DNA of 64,000 bases from Exophiala sp. HKRS030 (GCA_023897205.1 JAHWDD010000006.1:1612001-1676000), one strand, 5' to 3'; counted from the first letter of the stretch, positions 29,812 to 39,339 are shown. Notes: a model not told the origin generated them from the letters alone. A program made the numbers and translations.

Positions 29812-30537
29812 ATGACTCAAACATCATTCGATATGGACAACACCACACCCACAAGGTTCGGTGTGGTCCTCTTTGACGGTTTCGAACTTGTTGATGTCTG
29901 TGGGCCACTTGATATCCTCAACAATTTGTCCAACCGCTCTCCCGGCATCAGTCTCTCGCTCATCGCGGAAAACATGTCTCCGAAGAGTACCTTGCCCAAA
30001 GAGTGGCCCGCGAACATGGGGATGGGGCCATTTACGACTTGGCAGACCTTGCAGCCTACCCATGATTTCAAATCAGCCCCTGAACTCGACGTCCTCATTG
30101 TCCCTGGAGGCATGGGGTCCTTCGATCCGGCGAGAACGGGCCAGCCCAACCCGGCCGTCGTCGATCCGATAGTCAAATTCGTCCTCGAACGTTATCCGAG
30201 CCTGAAGTATTTGCTCACCGTCTGCACTGGATCGGGTATCGTCTCGCAGAGCGGCCTGCTTGATGATAAAAAGGCGACACTGTTCAAAGGAGCGTGGGAC
30301 ATCATCACCAAATGGCGTCCACAGGTCCACTGGCTTCCGCAGGCCAGGTGGACAGAAGACGGCAACATATGGACGTCTTCGGGGGTGTGCAGTGGCTCGG
30401 ACTTGATGTTTGCCTTTGTGAGGAAAATCTATGGGGAGCAAACAGCAAAGGAGATATCAGTATGGATGGAATATGTCCGTCACATGGATCCAGAAAACGA
30501 CCCTTTTGGAATCGACATTGCAAAAGAGGACTCTTGA
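29812..30537 (+). CDS. DJ-1/PfpI superfamily protein
   Basis: A 241-aa protein of the class I glutamine amidotransferase-like DJ-1/PfpI superfamily. The fold is recognisable from TRFGVVLFDGFELVDVCGPLD, LDVLIVPGGMGS and the nucleophile elbow LLTVCTGSGIVSQSGLLD, in which the Cys is the expected reactive residue; SSGVCSGSDL is the second conserved block. Fungal members include isocyanide hydratase-like, chaperone-like and uncharacterised enzymes; the reaction here is not known. ATG 29812 (MTQTSF) was chosen because it gives the family's usual length; the frame is open further upstream with an ATG at 29716, and a third ATG lies at 29833. It faces the Zn2Cys6 regulator. A decayed copy of its 3' half lies about 1.5 kb downstream. 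Confidence 0.83.
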   Translation: MTQTSFDMDNTTPTRFGVVLFDGFELVDVCGPLDILNNLSNRSPGISLSLIAENMSPKSTLPKEWPANMGMGPFTTWQTLQPTHDFKSAPELDVLIVPGGMGSFDPARTGQPNPAVVDPIVKFVLERYPSLKYLLTVCTGSGIVSQSGLLDDKKATLFKGAWDIITKWRPQVHWLPQARWTEDGNIWTSSGVCSGSDLMFAFVRKIYGEQTAKEISVWMEYVRHMDPENDPFGIDIAKEDS

Positions 30538-30990
30538 AATGGCACTTCGCCCTTGGCCACTTTGGAAGGTGGTCTCAACGTTCAGAGTATGTACTTGTCT
30601 GCACAAGGTCTTCATGATTTACTCAAGCCCCTAGGGGCTATGATGTGGAATCATCGCGTAGCCTCTCAGTACGCTTACATCAGCGATTGAGTGAGCCCGT
30701 TCAAAGTATGATCTGTACGTCCTCTAACAATGATCCTATGTCTACAAAAACATGGCCACGTGATCGGCAGGGGGTTGAAGGTACGTGAATAGTGAAATAC
30801 TTCTGGGCTGTAAACAAACATGTTACGGCATTCTGTGCCTGAATCCAGCCCCTCAGGCCCGCGTTTGTACTACCTGGTTGATATCCCAACGCGTAGCTGT
30901 ACAAAAGACCGTTCGTTCCACTGAAGAGAACACACCAAGTTTGCTAAACCGACAACTTGTGCATTGCAGCAAGACGAAAATCACTGCAAG
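30538..30990. other. Intergenic, no gene seen
   Basis: The gap between the DJ-1-like gene and the heptad-repeat gene. No ORF with family resemblance. Confidence 0.5.
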
Positions 30991-31627
30991 ATGGACGGTC
31001 CCCCAGACTTCAGACTACTCAGTACGGCCTTCCACAATGCTGGCACAGAGATCGACAAGCTGCCAAACTTGCCACTCATCAAGCATGGCGACAAGTTCTT
31101 GGCTCTTCTTGAGGACATGCAGCGAGAAATGACAGAGAACTTCGCACGCATGGACGAAAAGTTCGCACGCATAGACGAAAAATTCGCACGCATAGACGAA
31201 AAATTCGCACGCATAGACGAAAACTTCGCACGCGTTGATGAAAACTTCGCACTTGTTCATCAAGAATTGGGTAACCTGTCCACCAGAATCACAGCAAGGT
31301 ACCTATCATCCTTGTCCTGCTGAATATTGCCAGCCAGTGATAACTAAAATCATCAGTGATAAAAACGCCGTTGCACGCAATCAGAACATCCATTATTGTG
31401 CGCGTTCAGATCAGGTCCTTCCTCTCGTCAATCCTTTGACCTGTGCTCCGATACCCAACTTTCCTACTACAATCAACGACATTTTCCGCATGAACGAGCA
31501 GCAAACTGATAGTTTGATGGAGCAGCTCAACCTACAAACTGGAGAAGGCACTAGCTTGGCGGGAAAGAAGGCACAAATCAAGATGTACATCGGGGTGAGG
31601 AGCCATGTCGACAAACCCGCAACATGA
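30991..31627 (+). CDS. Heptad-repeat coiled-coil conserved hypothetical protein
   Basis: Two exons, 30991-31298 and 31357-31627 (donor CAAG/GTACCT, acceptor ATCAG), give 192 aa. Residues 51-92 are six tandem heptads FAR(M/I/V)DE(K/N), encoded by a 21-bp tandem repeat and predicting a short parallel coiled coil for oligomerisation. The second exon carries the segment NPLTCAPIPNFPTTINDI and a closing LNLQTGEGTSLAGKKAQIKMYIG. I recall this combination of an N-terminal coiled coil and a C-terminal PIPNFP block from small conserved proteins of unknown function in other filamentous ascomycetes, but cannot confirm it here. There is no signal peptide or membrane segment. It lies between the intact DJ-1-like gene and its relic. 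Confidence 0.68.
31141..31266 (+). repeat. 21-bp coding minisatellite, six units
   Basis: Six tandem 21-bp units beginning TTCGCACGCAT(A/G)GACGAAAA; the inner units are near identical and the last is diverged. Each unit encodes one heptad. Confidence 0.93.
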
Positions 31628-31705
31628 TTGGTACGTCGTAGAGACCTTCAGCCTTGGCTGTACTACTGCGGTTGTAATGCTTCAAAAGAGGCATGCTCGC
31701 GCTGC

Positions 31706-31945
31706 CTGCGCTGGACCTGGTATCGTTGGACGGGAGGGCGAGACTGCTTCTCTAGGGGGAATCTAGGATATGTATCACTCAAGTGGGGTCCACAGTCAGA
31801 TCTGCTTCCAAAGGCTTTTGCGCCCAATGTCAGAGGATAGTAACATACGGGACATATCTAACGGGTGTGCGGTGGCACTGACTTGTATGCTTGCATTTGT
31901 GAAGAAGGTCTAGAGAAACAAACAAGCAAAGAAAATCTCAAATCT
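31706..31945 (+). pseudogene. Relic of the DJ-1/PfpI gene (3' half)
   Basis: This stretch aligns colinearly by eye with 30222-30456 of the intact gene. Shared blocks in order are CTGC-CTGGA-C-GGTATCGT, GGCGA-ACTG, GTCCACAG, GCTTCC, AACATA, GGTGTGC-GTGGC, GACTTG and TTTGTGA-GAA. A 17-20 base deletion, several small indels and in-frame stops destroy the reading frame, and the nucleophile Cys codon is lost. Substitutions run in both directions, so typical RIP (only C to T) is not obvious. Weak similarity may continue to about 32015. Same orientation as the parent, so a tandem duplication followed by decay is likely. Confidence 0.72.
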
Positions 31946-32242
31946 TACACTTGCCCATGAATGCCCAGTTGTCATTTTTTGGTATCAATATGGATCAAAT
32001 GGTGACCGTCAAGATACAAGTAAGTAGGAGATATTCTTAGGGATATTTGAGAATGACGAGCACCAAGACACTAACAAGCACAGTGATAACGATTAGGCCA
32101 TTACTTACTCAGTCGTATACCTTTCGCAAAGATATCTCTATCGCGAATGACAACTGGGGAGTGTTCCAGTGATAAGTATAAGCCTTGTATCATCCTGGGG
32201 GAGAATCAAAGTCACAATAAGGCTAGTGTTGTCTCGGTATAA

Positions 32243-32278
32243 TCGTACTCGTACCCGTACCCGTGTTCGTATTCGTAT
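32243..32278 (+). repeat. Degenerate TCGTAC hexamer array
   Basis: Six consecutive 6-bp units: TCGTAC twice, CCGTAC once, CCGTGT once, TCGTAT twice. Shorter runs of the same hexamer occur near 3243 and, on the other strand, near 37466. Confidence 0.85.
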
Positions 32279-32829
32279 CCAACCCCTTTAGTATAAAACC
32301 TGTCTTGCTTTGCTTCAAGCTCTCATACAATTGCGAGCCACACATTTAGCACAGACGTCAAGATGATTGGAAATGGCAATTTGAGACATTTGAAACAATT
32401 TCAGTATCATTCTTTGCTTTCACTATAATGTCGCCTTGGAAACATGTGGAATGTTGGCTAATTACCAGGCGCAACATAACAAAGGTCCAGAAACATGGCA
32501 CTGTCGATTTTCACCTTCAGTATCGTGGGATGACATAGGCGTGTCATCGATCGTAGCACCCAGGGGCAATGGAATGCCATAGGTCTCAAATGAACAAGGG
32601 CATTCAAGGGTGACCCATCCCAAGATTCAAATACTCGTGACCAGCTCTCAAAGGACCCAAATGTGCACCTGTTTCAAGGTCGAGACATCCATCAAAGACG
32701 GTGTCAGCCATAAATTGCCATCGCAGCTTTGCTGGTACTTGACGACGCAAACATTCTCACCCCTCCGACAATAATCTCAGCACCGTTGTCACGACGAGCG
32801 TTCTCATTAAAATCTAGCCGACTCGCGAA

Positions 32830-34491
32830 ATGTCTTCCAATGATGTACAAAAGGGACTTCAGGGACGCTCTCAAGGTGTGCCTTTTGTAATTCGCATTTT
32901 GTGCACAGACTGGCTATACTGACAAGTTGAAGACAGTAACCCAACGAGTTTCTCGAAAAATATTTCACCGTCTCCTCCCACTGATCCAGTAACCAGAACA
33001 CAGAGGGCAAAAGAACAAGCCGTAATCAAACAACAGCAACAACGATCTCGGAAACAATCACCGCCTGGACTCCCACCAGCTACAAAGTCTGAAGAGAAAC
33101 TTGGGATATCGCATCCTCTCAAAAGTCGACTATCAGATCATCACTCAGACCATCATCTCAAGAAGCAACAGCAACAAAACTTGCCCAAGCCCAAACTGTC
33201 CAAGGAGAACTTGAAGCACCTCCAAAGCCAGCTGGGTAGTTCCACCCAGAGGGTAAAGGGAGACACAGAGAGATTAGGAACCGAATTCACTGATTCGGAG
33301 GTACAACGAGAATCTACAATAATGACCACATCTACAGTGGCATCCGCAACTTATCGCTATACAACCATGGTCAGGGCCAACATCTTTGTCCAACGTCTTG
33401 CACTGCCAGCGAACATCCACCTCCGCGTGAATGCCATCTTCAATGGTCAGGTATCGGTTAACAGGGCGAGTGAGCTATACGATATCGCGAAAAGTGTGAC
33501 CCATAAGATGATGATCCATATGCGAACAAACACTCAGGAAGTTGATTACCTCAAAGTCATCGTCGATGGTCTAGAGGCCATGGACTCAGAAGAAGCGTTT
33601 CTTTTTTCCGGGCAGTGCAGTATGTCAAGACCCCTCTCAAGTCTAGCGTCCAGGATCAAGGTCTTTTTTTGATGATTGCGGAGCTGTGCTAACCTCTTGA
33701 TTATCCTAGGATGGGATCCAATCCTCCAACCCCAAGCCCAACCGCTGAGCAACTCACTGTCAACCAGCTTCGCGCGTGTGGAAGAGGCCAACGACGAGCT
33801 CCAGTATACCTCACAACGATCTCGGAAACGACAGCATACAGATTCGCCCTCCGATGCCGTATTCGAGGCAACAGCACAACAAACTGATGAGACCGGTAAT
33901 GTCAAGTTGCCTTGCTCAGATTATACCATGGGCCTCGCGACGTCGACGCTGGCAGAGGCCCTGTCCAAGCACGGGGTTTCCGTCTTGCGAGCGACCAACT
34001 TTCTGGACGAACTTGAGGGCAGGGAAGGGTTCCGGCCGCATCCGTCCAGGGGGCCCATGGGGTATTGGTTTCCGACCCTGGTCATCGAAACCAAGGCGCA
34101 CTCCACCGGGAGGACTCCGTTCGAGGCCGAGAATCAAGCTGCCGTGTCCGCGTGCTACGTGATCAAAGCTCTACAGCGGTTCGCCGACTCGTACATTGAA
34201 GCGGTGCAAGGTAGTAGTGGTCCGCCACCACCGTGCGGCAGAGAATCACCACTCGTCTTCTCCATCACCTCATGCGGACCGCTGCTACAACTCTGGGTCC
34301 ACTACGCCTTGATGGAAGACAATCGCACATTGTACTACATGAACATCCTCAAGTCATGTCACGCCTGTGTCGTCAGTGAGCTGGAAGCCTTCCTTTCGAT
34401 GGTCGAACAACTCATGGCCTGGAATAAGAAGGAGGTCTTGCCTGAGGTGACGAAACAACTGATTAAGTTGTCACAAAGCCTAGGCATGTAA
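32830..34491 (+). CDS. PD-(D/E)XK nuclease-like fungal protein
   Basis: Three exons, 32830-32875, 32933-33619 and 33710-34491, encode 504 aa; both introns have good branch points (ACTGAC, GCTAAC) and the GTATGT donor at 33620 restores the frame. Residues 1-150 are disordered and rich in Gln/Ser/Lys. The middle part is helical. The C-terminal domain (about 310-500) contains GYWFPTLVIETKAHSTGRTPFEAENQAAVSAC, in which E-T-K fits the E-x-K of a PD-(D/E)XK fold, then PLVFSITSCGPLLQLWVHYAL and a closing helical block. This arrangement resembles a large family of uncharacterised PD-(D/E)XK-like proteins expanded in Pezizomycotina; nuclease activity is not shown. Exon 1 codes only 15 residues and is the least certain part. 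Confidence 0.7.
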
Positions 34492-36017
34492 AAAAACATT
34501 GATTCTCGAAGGTGGTCGCTCGCCCTGATGGACCAGCAGTTGCCTGTGGGTAGGACCAAGAAGGAAGCCTAGCGGGAGGACTCAAGTGGTTGGACAATGT
34601 GGAGTCGCGCACACCGAAACACAATTCAAGGAAGCTACGTGAATGGCACGTAGTAGTATCCGCGAGGAGAAAAGAGCCATCTTGAGGCGGAAACTGTACA
34701 TGTGCTTACAAAGGGTTCGCAACGGTCCATGAGGCATACGCTGCGGCGGCGCTTAACCCACGCACGCTTTCCCTGCGACTCACTGATCGTTCTCAAGAGC
34801 TGTTCTTGGGAGACAAGCTGAGGGTTATATCTCCATTTCTTTTTGGTTGCATCTCCTTCCCTCGGATTCTCGGTCGCTCATACATATCTCTGATTCAAGC
34901 TTTATTATATGCAAGACGTTCTCACGGCATGGATGCTGCGGTCGCTTGCTCGCGGGCGGTGAAGGATGGTCCTGGGTCAAAGTCGATGAGGAGAAGACCA
35001 AATCTTGGGCAACGTTAAGAAACCGTCAACCGCCTGGACGGGGATGCAGTCATGTCGTCGAGTATCCCGCTCTTCGGTACGGGCTCTGTTCGACACGCTC
35101 GACGACTCGGAGGGGCCACGACTCACCCTCATGTCGTCGGTGCAATACACACCGGCGCCAAGGTTGACTCGGTGGGATGAGTGTCTTGGTGGGACGCCGC
35201 CAGGAGACTAAATACACCGTCTGTCTCGTCGGGCGACGGCGATGCGAGACGTGAGGGGCTTGACAAGGGCTAAGGGTCCTGCAAGATCACCCAACCTGTT
35301 TTTTCGGTGTTGCTCTTCATTGTTGATCCTGCGAGTTCTCTATTGTTTCGAGCAAAAAAAAATTACACTTGGCGGGGGAAATTCGCTGCTGCAGAGGCAG
35401 GTTGCATCCACTCGAGTAGATCCGAGATGATAACCACGATAGGAATCTTTCGACCTCAAAGCCACGAGGTAAATGATATTCGACATCTCTGTCCCGTGCA
35501 CAGATTGGTCAAATAGAGAAAATCAAGAGCTGTGCAGCCAAGGTATAATTACGTTCGTGTAGGTAGTTCCGTTCTTGAGAAGGACCTTTGTCACTGCCAT
35601 TTCCGCACCGATCTGGTCACTAGTAGACTCTGTTGCTGCTGGTCTAGCAGACCATTTGTAGCACCGGCTTGTGCTAATAAACCACGACAAACCTACACAG
35701 GTAAACAGCTGTCTCGTTGTCTTTTGTCTTTCTTCATCGGCCTGGACCCAGCTTGAATCGCAACTCCGTATCATATCAGGTATCTTGTAGTCAACAAGTG
35801 GGCGCCTGAGGTAGATCACTACCACAACAAGGCAACATGGAAAACTAAATATACTGTTTGCAGTAGTAAGTGTACTATGGCCAAGTTCTTTACTATGGAT
35901 CCCGCACATATCGAGTATAATGTGTCCAAACCTCGGCCGAACATCTGGACTTCCTGACCATATACTAGTACCGGGGAACCTCTTTCCTGAACAGCATAGT
36001 AGAGCGGTTTTCTTCTA
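34492..36017. other. 1.5-kb gap with a coding-like GC-rich patch
   Basis: No intact gene was identified. From about 34880 to 35220 the sequence is richer in GC and two frames read like short protein pieces (GGEGWSWVKVDEEK; ALFDTLDDSEGPRLTL), possibly a decayed gene. A minus-strand frame of 128 codons at 35523-35909 has no recognisable features. Confidence 0.45.
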
Positions 36018-37271
36018 ATGCCTCATAAGAGTACGGGCTGGAGATTCCCTACCCCAACAACAATGGCACCGCATAATTCGTACAGTGCAGTGAGTTCCTT
36101 GCCACGTACAGGCCTCGCGCCACTCCTGGCTGGGCTCGATATCCCCGGGGAAATCCAGTTACCCAACAGCTCCATCGTCCAAGTCGGCCACGGAGAACCA
36201 GTGTACCGGGTGATCTTCAGGACGGCGCATTCTCTGCGCACGCCAATGACTGAGCTGGGAGTCGGCAATGCCTTTGTGAAAGGGCATATCGACGTTGAGG
36301 GTGATCTCGGTGTCTTGTTCGGCGCTCGGTCGCGGCTTCGCGAGGAGGTTCCACTGCGTCAGAAGATTCAGTTCGTCTGGGACTTCATCAGAACCACGAC
36401 GACGATGAACGCCCAAGCGATCAGCAAGCACTACAGCCGCGGCGATGACTTTTACCTGACGTACATTGACAGGCGATATCGCTTCTATTCGCACGGGCTG
36501 TTCCACAGACCAGACGAATCGATCGAAGAGGCATCGGAGCATAAGTTGGAGTCAATGTGGGAGGGACTCGGCCTCAAAAGGGGAATGCGGCTGCTCGACA
36601 TCGGTGGCGGATGGGGTGGTGTCACACAGTATTGTGGTGCGAGGGGTGTGCACGTCACCACACTCACCATCGCACCGGACTCGGCCCAGTATATTCGAGG
36701 CTTGATACACGAACACGCTTTGCCAGGTGAAGTTTTCCTCCAGGACTTCCTCGAGCATCGACCTCAAGAACCGTATGACCACGCCGTCATTTACGGTGTG
36801 ATTGAACACCTCCCCAACTATCGCCGCTTCGCGCGTACAGCTTGGGGTATGCTGAAGCCGGGAGGCCGACTATACCTTGACGCTTCAGCAGCGATAGAAA
36901 AGTACGCCGTCAGTTCATTTTCGAGGGACTATGTGTGGACCGGCACTCATTCATTCATGACCCTCCAGGATGTCATGGCGGAGTTGTTGTACCACGGATT
37001 CGAGATCCTGGACGTCAGGCGAGAGACCAAAGACTATGAGTTGACAATGTTGGAATGGGCAAGGCGACTCGATGCCGCCAAAGACGACATTATCGCAGGA
37101 TGGGGAGAAGAGACTTATCGTATATTCCGTCTGTTCTTGTGGGGCGGCACTCATGCTTTCCACACAAACAGCTTACAAGCGTACCATCTGGTTGCTGAGA
37201 GGACACATTCCCAAGGGCCACGACCATCAACGTTGCGCCGGATTGTCCAATTCGTTGGCAACCTGTCTTGA
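36018..37271 (+). CDS. Cyclopropane-fatty-acid-synthase-like methyltransferase
   Basis: An intronless gene of 417 aa (402 aa if the second ATG at 36063 is used, which removes a short extension). It belongs to the SAM-dependent CFA synthase superfamily: an N-terminal cap region (about 20-130), then SAM motif I LLDIGGGWGGVTQYCG, VTTLTIAPDSAQYI, the post-core GVIEHLPNYRRF and MLKPGGRLYLDA, and a C-terminal FLWGGTHAFHTNSLQAYHLV segment as in bacterial family members. Likely role: methyl transfer onto an unsaturated acyl chain or similar lipid. In place of the canonical EMFEHVG-like stretch there is GVIEHL, so cyclopropanation is not certain. No intron and a bacterial-type domain plan would be compatible with old transfer from bacteria, but only a tree can show that. 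Confidence 0.85.
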   Translation: MPHKSTGWRFPTPTTMAPHNSYSAVSSLPRTGLAPLLAGLDIPGEIQLPNSSIVQVGHGEPVYRVIFRTAHSLRTPMTELGVGNAFVKGHIDVEGDLGVLFGARSRLREEVPLRQKIQFVWDFIRTTTTMNAQAISKHYSRGDDFYLTYIDRRYRFYSHGLFHRPDESIEEASEHKLESMWEGLGLKRGMRLLDIGGGWGGVTQYCGARGVHVTTLTIAPDSAQYIRGLIHEHALPGEVFLQDFLEHRPQEPYDHAVIYGVIEHLPNYRRFARTAWGMLKPGGRLYLDASAAIEKYAVSSFSRDYVWTGTHSFMTLQDVMAELLYHGFEILDVRRETKDYELTMLEWARRLDAAKDDIIAGWGEETYRIFRLFLWGGTHAFHTNSLQAYHLVAERTHSQGPRPSTLRRIVQFVGNLS

Positions 37272-37659
37272 CTGAGGCCTCTCGACATGGACCGAATCAT
37301 AATCATTCGTGTTCCCAGGTACAAGTAGACAAATGAGCAAGCCAATCTTAAGAGTAAAGCCCGTAGCCTATTCAGGTATCTGAGTAGACAATAGAAGAGA
37401 ACCCCCAAATCTGCACCTGTTGTAAGTAACGAGGCTGAAGGGAGATAGTAGGAAACGTCGTTACTGTACGAATACGAGTACGGAAGACGATGCCCGTGGA
37501 TTCTCCGCTCTCGAATTGAGAAGGTTTGCCGACAGAAATTTTTGGATGCGGAGATGGAACCAAAGACCGCAAGATTCGGCTCGCTCTTTGTATTGAATGA
37601 AAAACATTTTGTTCACATACCACTTTGCAATCCCGTTCTACAGGACTGCAAGAAGCATC
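37272..37659. other. Intergenic, UTP7 promoter
   Basis: Contains reversed TCGTAC-type hexamers near 37466-37483 and a possible leader intron ending CTACAG at 37637-37642. Confidence 0.45.
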
Positions 37660-39339
37660 ATGGAGAGTCTTGTAGAAAACGGTGCTGGGCAACTCACCAT
37701 CCACAATATCCAGCCACCCACAAAGACCAGTCGAGCACCGACAGGCACGTTGACTGCGGAGGACAAGGCGAACCAGAAACGTCTCGCAGAGGCACGCAAG
37801 AAATATGGACGAGGTCGACCGGTCCGTCTGAACGAGGTCAAGGACAAGAAACTCCGTGCCGATCTCAAAAGGATCGAGAACAAGTACCGAAGCGCAGTGC
37901 TGAACGCAAAAGATGCAGAAATTCTCTACGAGAACCAAGAAGGTTTCTTGCAGCCCGAGGCAGAGCTCGAGAGAACGTACAAAGTCAGACAGGAGGACAT
38001 ACTCGACGCCGTTGGGATCCAACAGGCCAAGAAGTCCATCGAATTCAAACTCGACCTCGGACCGTACGTGGCCGACTACACACGAAACGGGCGCAGCCTC
38101 CTTCTCGCCGGACGAAAAGGGCATGTGGCCACGTGCGAATGGCGAGCAGGGAAGCCAGGATGCGAACTACATCTCAACGAGACCATAAGAGACGCCAAGT
38201 GGTTGCACAATGATCAATACTTTGCCGTGGCGCAGAAAAAGCACACGTACATCTACGACCACGCCGGGGTCGAGATCCACTGTCTCAAGACATACGTCGA
38301 GACCACACACCTCGAATTCCTCCCCTACCACTTCCTCCTGGCTGGCATCGAGAACAGCGGCTTCCTCCGCTACACGGATACCTCGACCGGGCAGATCGTA
38401 GCGGAGCACCCGACACGCAAGGGTGCACCCACCTCACTGGCCCAGAACCCCTACAACGCCATCCTCCACGTCGGACACCAAAATGGCACTGTGTCGCTGT
38501 GGTCCCCCAACTCGACGACGCCGCTGGTCAAGATGCAGTCGAACGCCGGGCCCGTGCGATCCATCGCCGTCGACCGGTCCGGCCACTACATGCTTTGCGG
38601 CGGCCAGGACCTCCGCCTGAAACTGTGGGACCTCCGGGCGCTGAAGGAAGTGCACTCGTACACGACCAGGCAACCCGCCACGACCATCGACATCTCCGAC
38701 CGAGGTCTGGCGGCCATCGGCAGCGGCACGGGCGTGACGGTCTGGAAGGACCTGTTCACCGCCTCCTCGACGACGCCGGACCAACCGTCCAAGGTCCAAT
38801 CCCCTTACCTCAACTGGGGCCACGACGGGCGGCGCGTCGAGCGCGTCCGCTTCTGCCCGTTCGACGACGTCCTCGGCGTCTCGCACGCCGACGGCTTCAG
38901 CAGCGCCGTCGTCCCGGGCGCCGGCGAGGCCAACTACGACGCCCTCGAGGTCAACCCTTACGAGACGCGGAAGCAGCGGCAAGAGACCGAGGTCAAGTCC
39001 CTCCTCACCAAACTCCAACCCGAGACCATCGCGCTGGACCCCGACTTCATCGGGACGCTGGACCGGCGAGGCGCCGAGCAGAGGAGGCGCGAAAAGGACC
39101 TGGACGCGCCGCCCGAGGACCCGCTGGCGAGGCTCAAGGAGCGCAACCGCGGCCGCGGCAGGAACAGCGCCCTGAGGAGGCACCTGAGGAAGAAGGGCGG
39201 CAAGAACGTCGTGGACGAGAAGAGGATGCGCCTGGAGGAGATGAAGAAGGAGCGCGCCGAGAAGGCGAAGAACAAATTGATCGAGGACAAGGTTGAACTG
39301 GGGCCTGCTTTGGCCAGATTCGCCAAACGAGGAGCATGA
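37660..39339 (+). CDS. UTP7: U3 snoRNP component Utp7 (WDR46/BING4)
   Basis: A 559-aa WD40 protein of the small-subunit processome, needed for 18S rRNA maturation in the nucleolus. An N-terminal basic helical segment (RLAEARKKYGRGRPVRLNEV, KDKKLRADLKRIENKY) precedes WD repeats from about residue 140 (DYTRNGRSLLLAGRKGHVAT, GHYMLCGGQDLRLKLWDLRAL). The BING4 C-terminal domain is clear: HADGFSSAVVPGAGEANYDA, NPYETRKQRQETEVKSLL, KLQPETIALDPDFIG. A basic, Arg/Lys-rich tail follows (LKERNRGRGRNSALRRHLRK). The start at 37660 (MESLVENG) was preferred to an upstream in-frame ATG at 37597, which adds 21 hydrophobic residues unlike the family. Codon use is strongly GC-biased in the 3' half. Confidence 0.93.
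   Translation: MESLVENGAGQLTIHNIQPPTKTSRAPTGTLTAEDKANQKRLAEARKKYGRGRPVRLNEVKDKKLRADLKRIENKYRSAVLNAKDAEILYENQEGFLQPEAELERTYKVRQEDILDAVGIQQAKKSIEFKLDLGPYVADYTRNGRSLLLAGRKGHVATCEWRAGKPGCELHLNETIRDAKWLHNDQYFAVAQKKHTYIYDHAGVEIHCLKTYVETTHLEFLPYHFLLAGIENSGFLRYTDTSTGQIVAEHPTRKGAPTSLAQNPYNAILHVGHQNGTVSLWSPNSTTPLVKMQSNAGPVRSIAVDRSGHYMLCGGQDLRLKLWDLRALKEVHSYTTRQPATTIDISDRGLAAIGSGTGVTVWKDLFTASSTTPDQPSKVQSPYLNWGHDGRRVERVRFCPFDDVLGVSHADGFSSAVVPGAGEANYDALEVNPYETRKQRQETEVKSLLTKLQPETIALDPDFIGTLDRRGAEQRRREKDLDAPPEDPLARLKERNRGRGRNSALRRHLRKKGGKNVVDEKRMRLEEMKKERAEKAKNKLIEDKVELGPALARFAKRGA

Larger units (their letters stand above)
31628..32829. other. Intergenic with DJ-1 relic and hexamer repeat
   Basis: No intact gene. 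It holds the decayed DJ-1-like copy (31706-31945) and a hexamer array (32243-32278), both annotated separately; the remainder is AT-rich and featureless. Confidence 0.6.

Noticed and set aside
31706..31945. Reading the DJ-1 relic as RIP-mutated
   Set aside because: Differences from the parent include many A/T to G/C changes and indels, unlike pure RIP.
33620..33672. Extension of exon 2 of the PD-(D/E)XK-like gene to a stop at 33672
   Set aside because: A GTATGT donor at 33620 and TAG acceptor at 33709 restore a long second half; splicing at 33661 would lead to an early stop.
35523..35909. 128-codon minus-strand ORF in the gap before the CFA-synthase-like gene
   Set aside because: No family resemblance or conserved motif; a donor/acceptor pair could be drawn but gives nothing recognisable.
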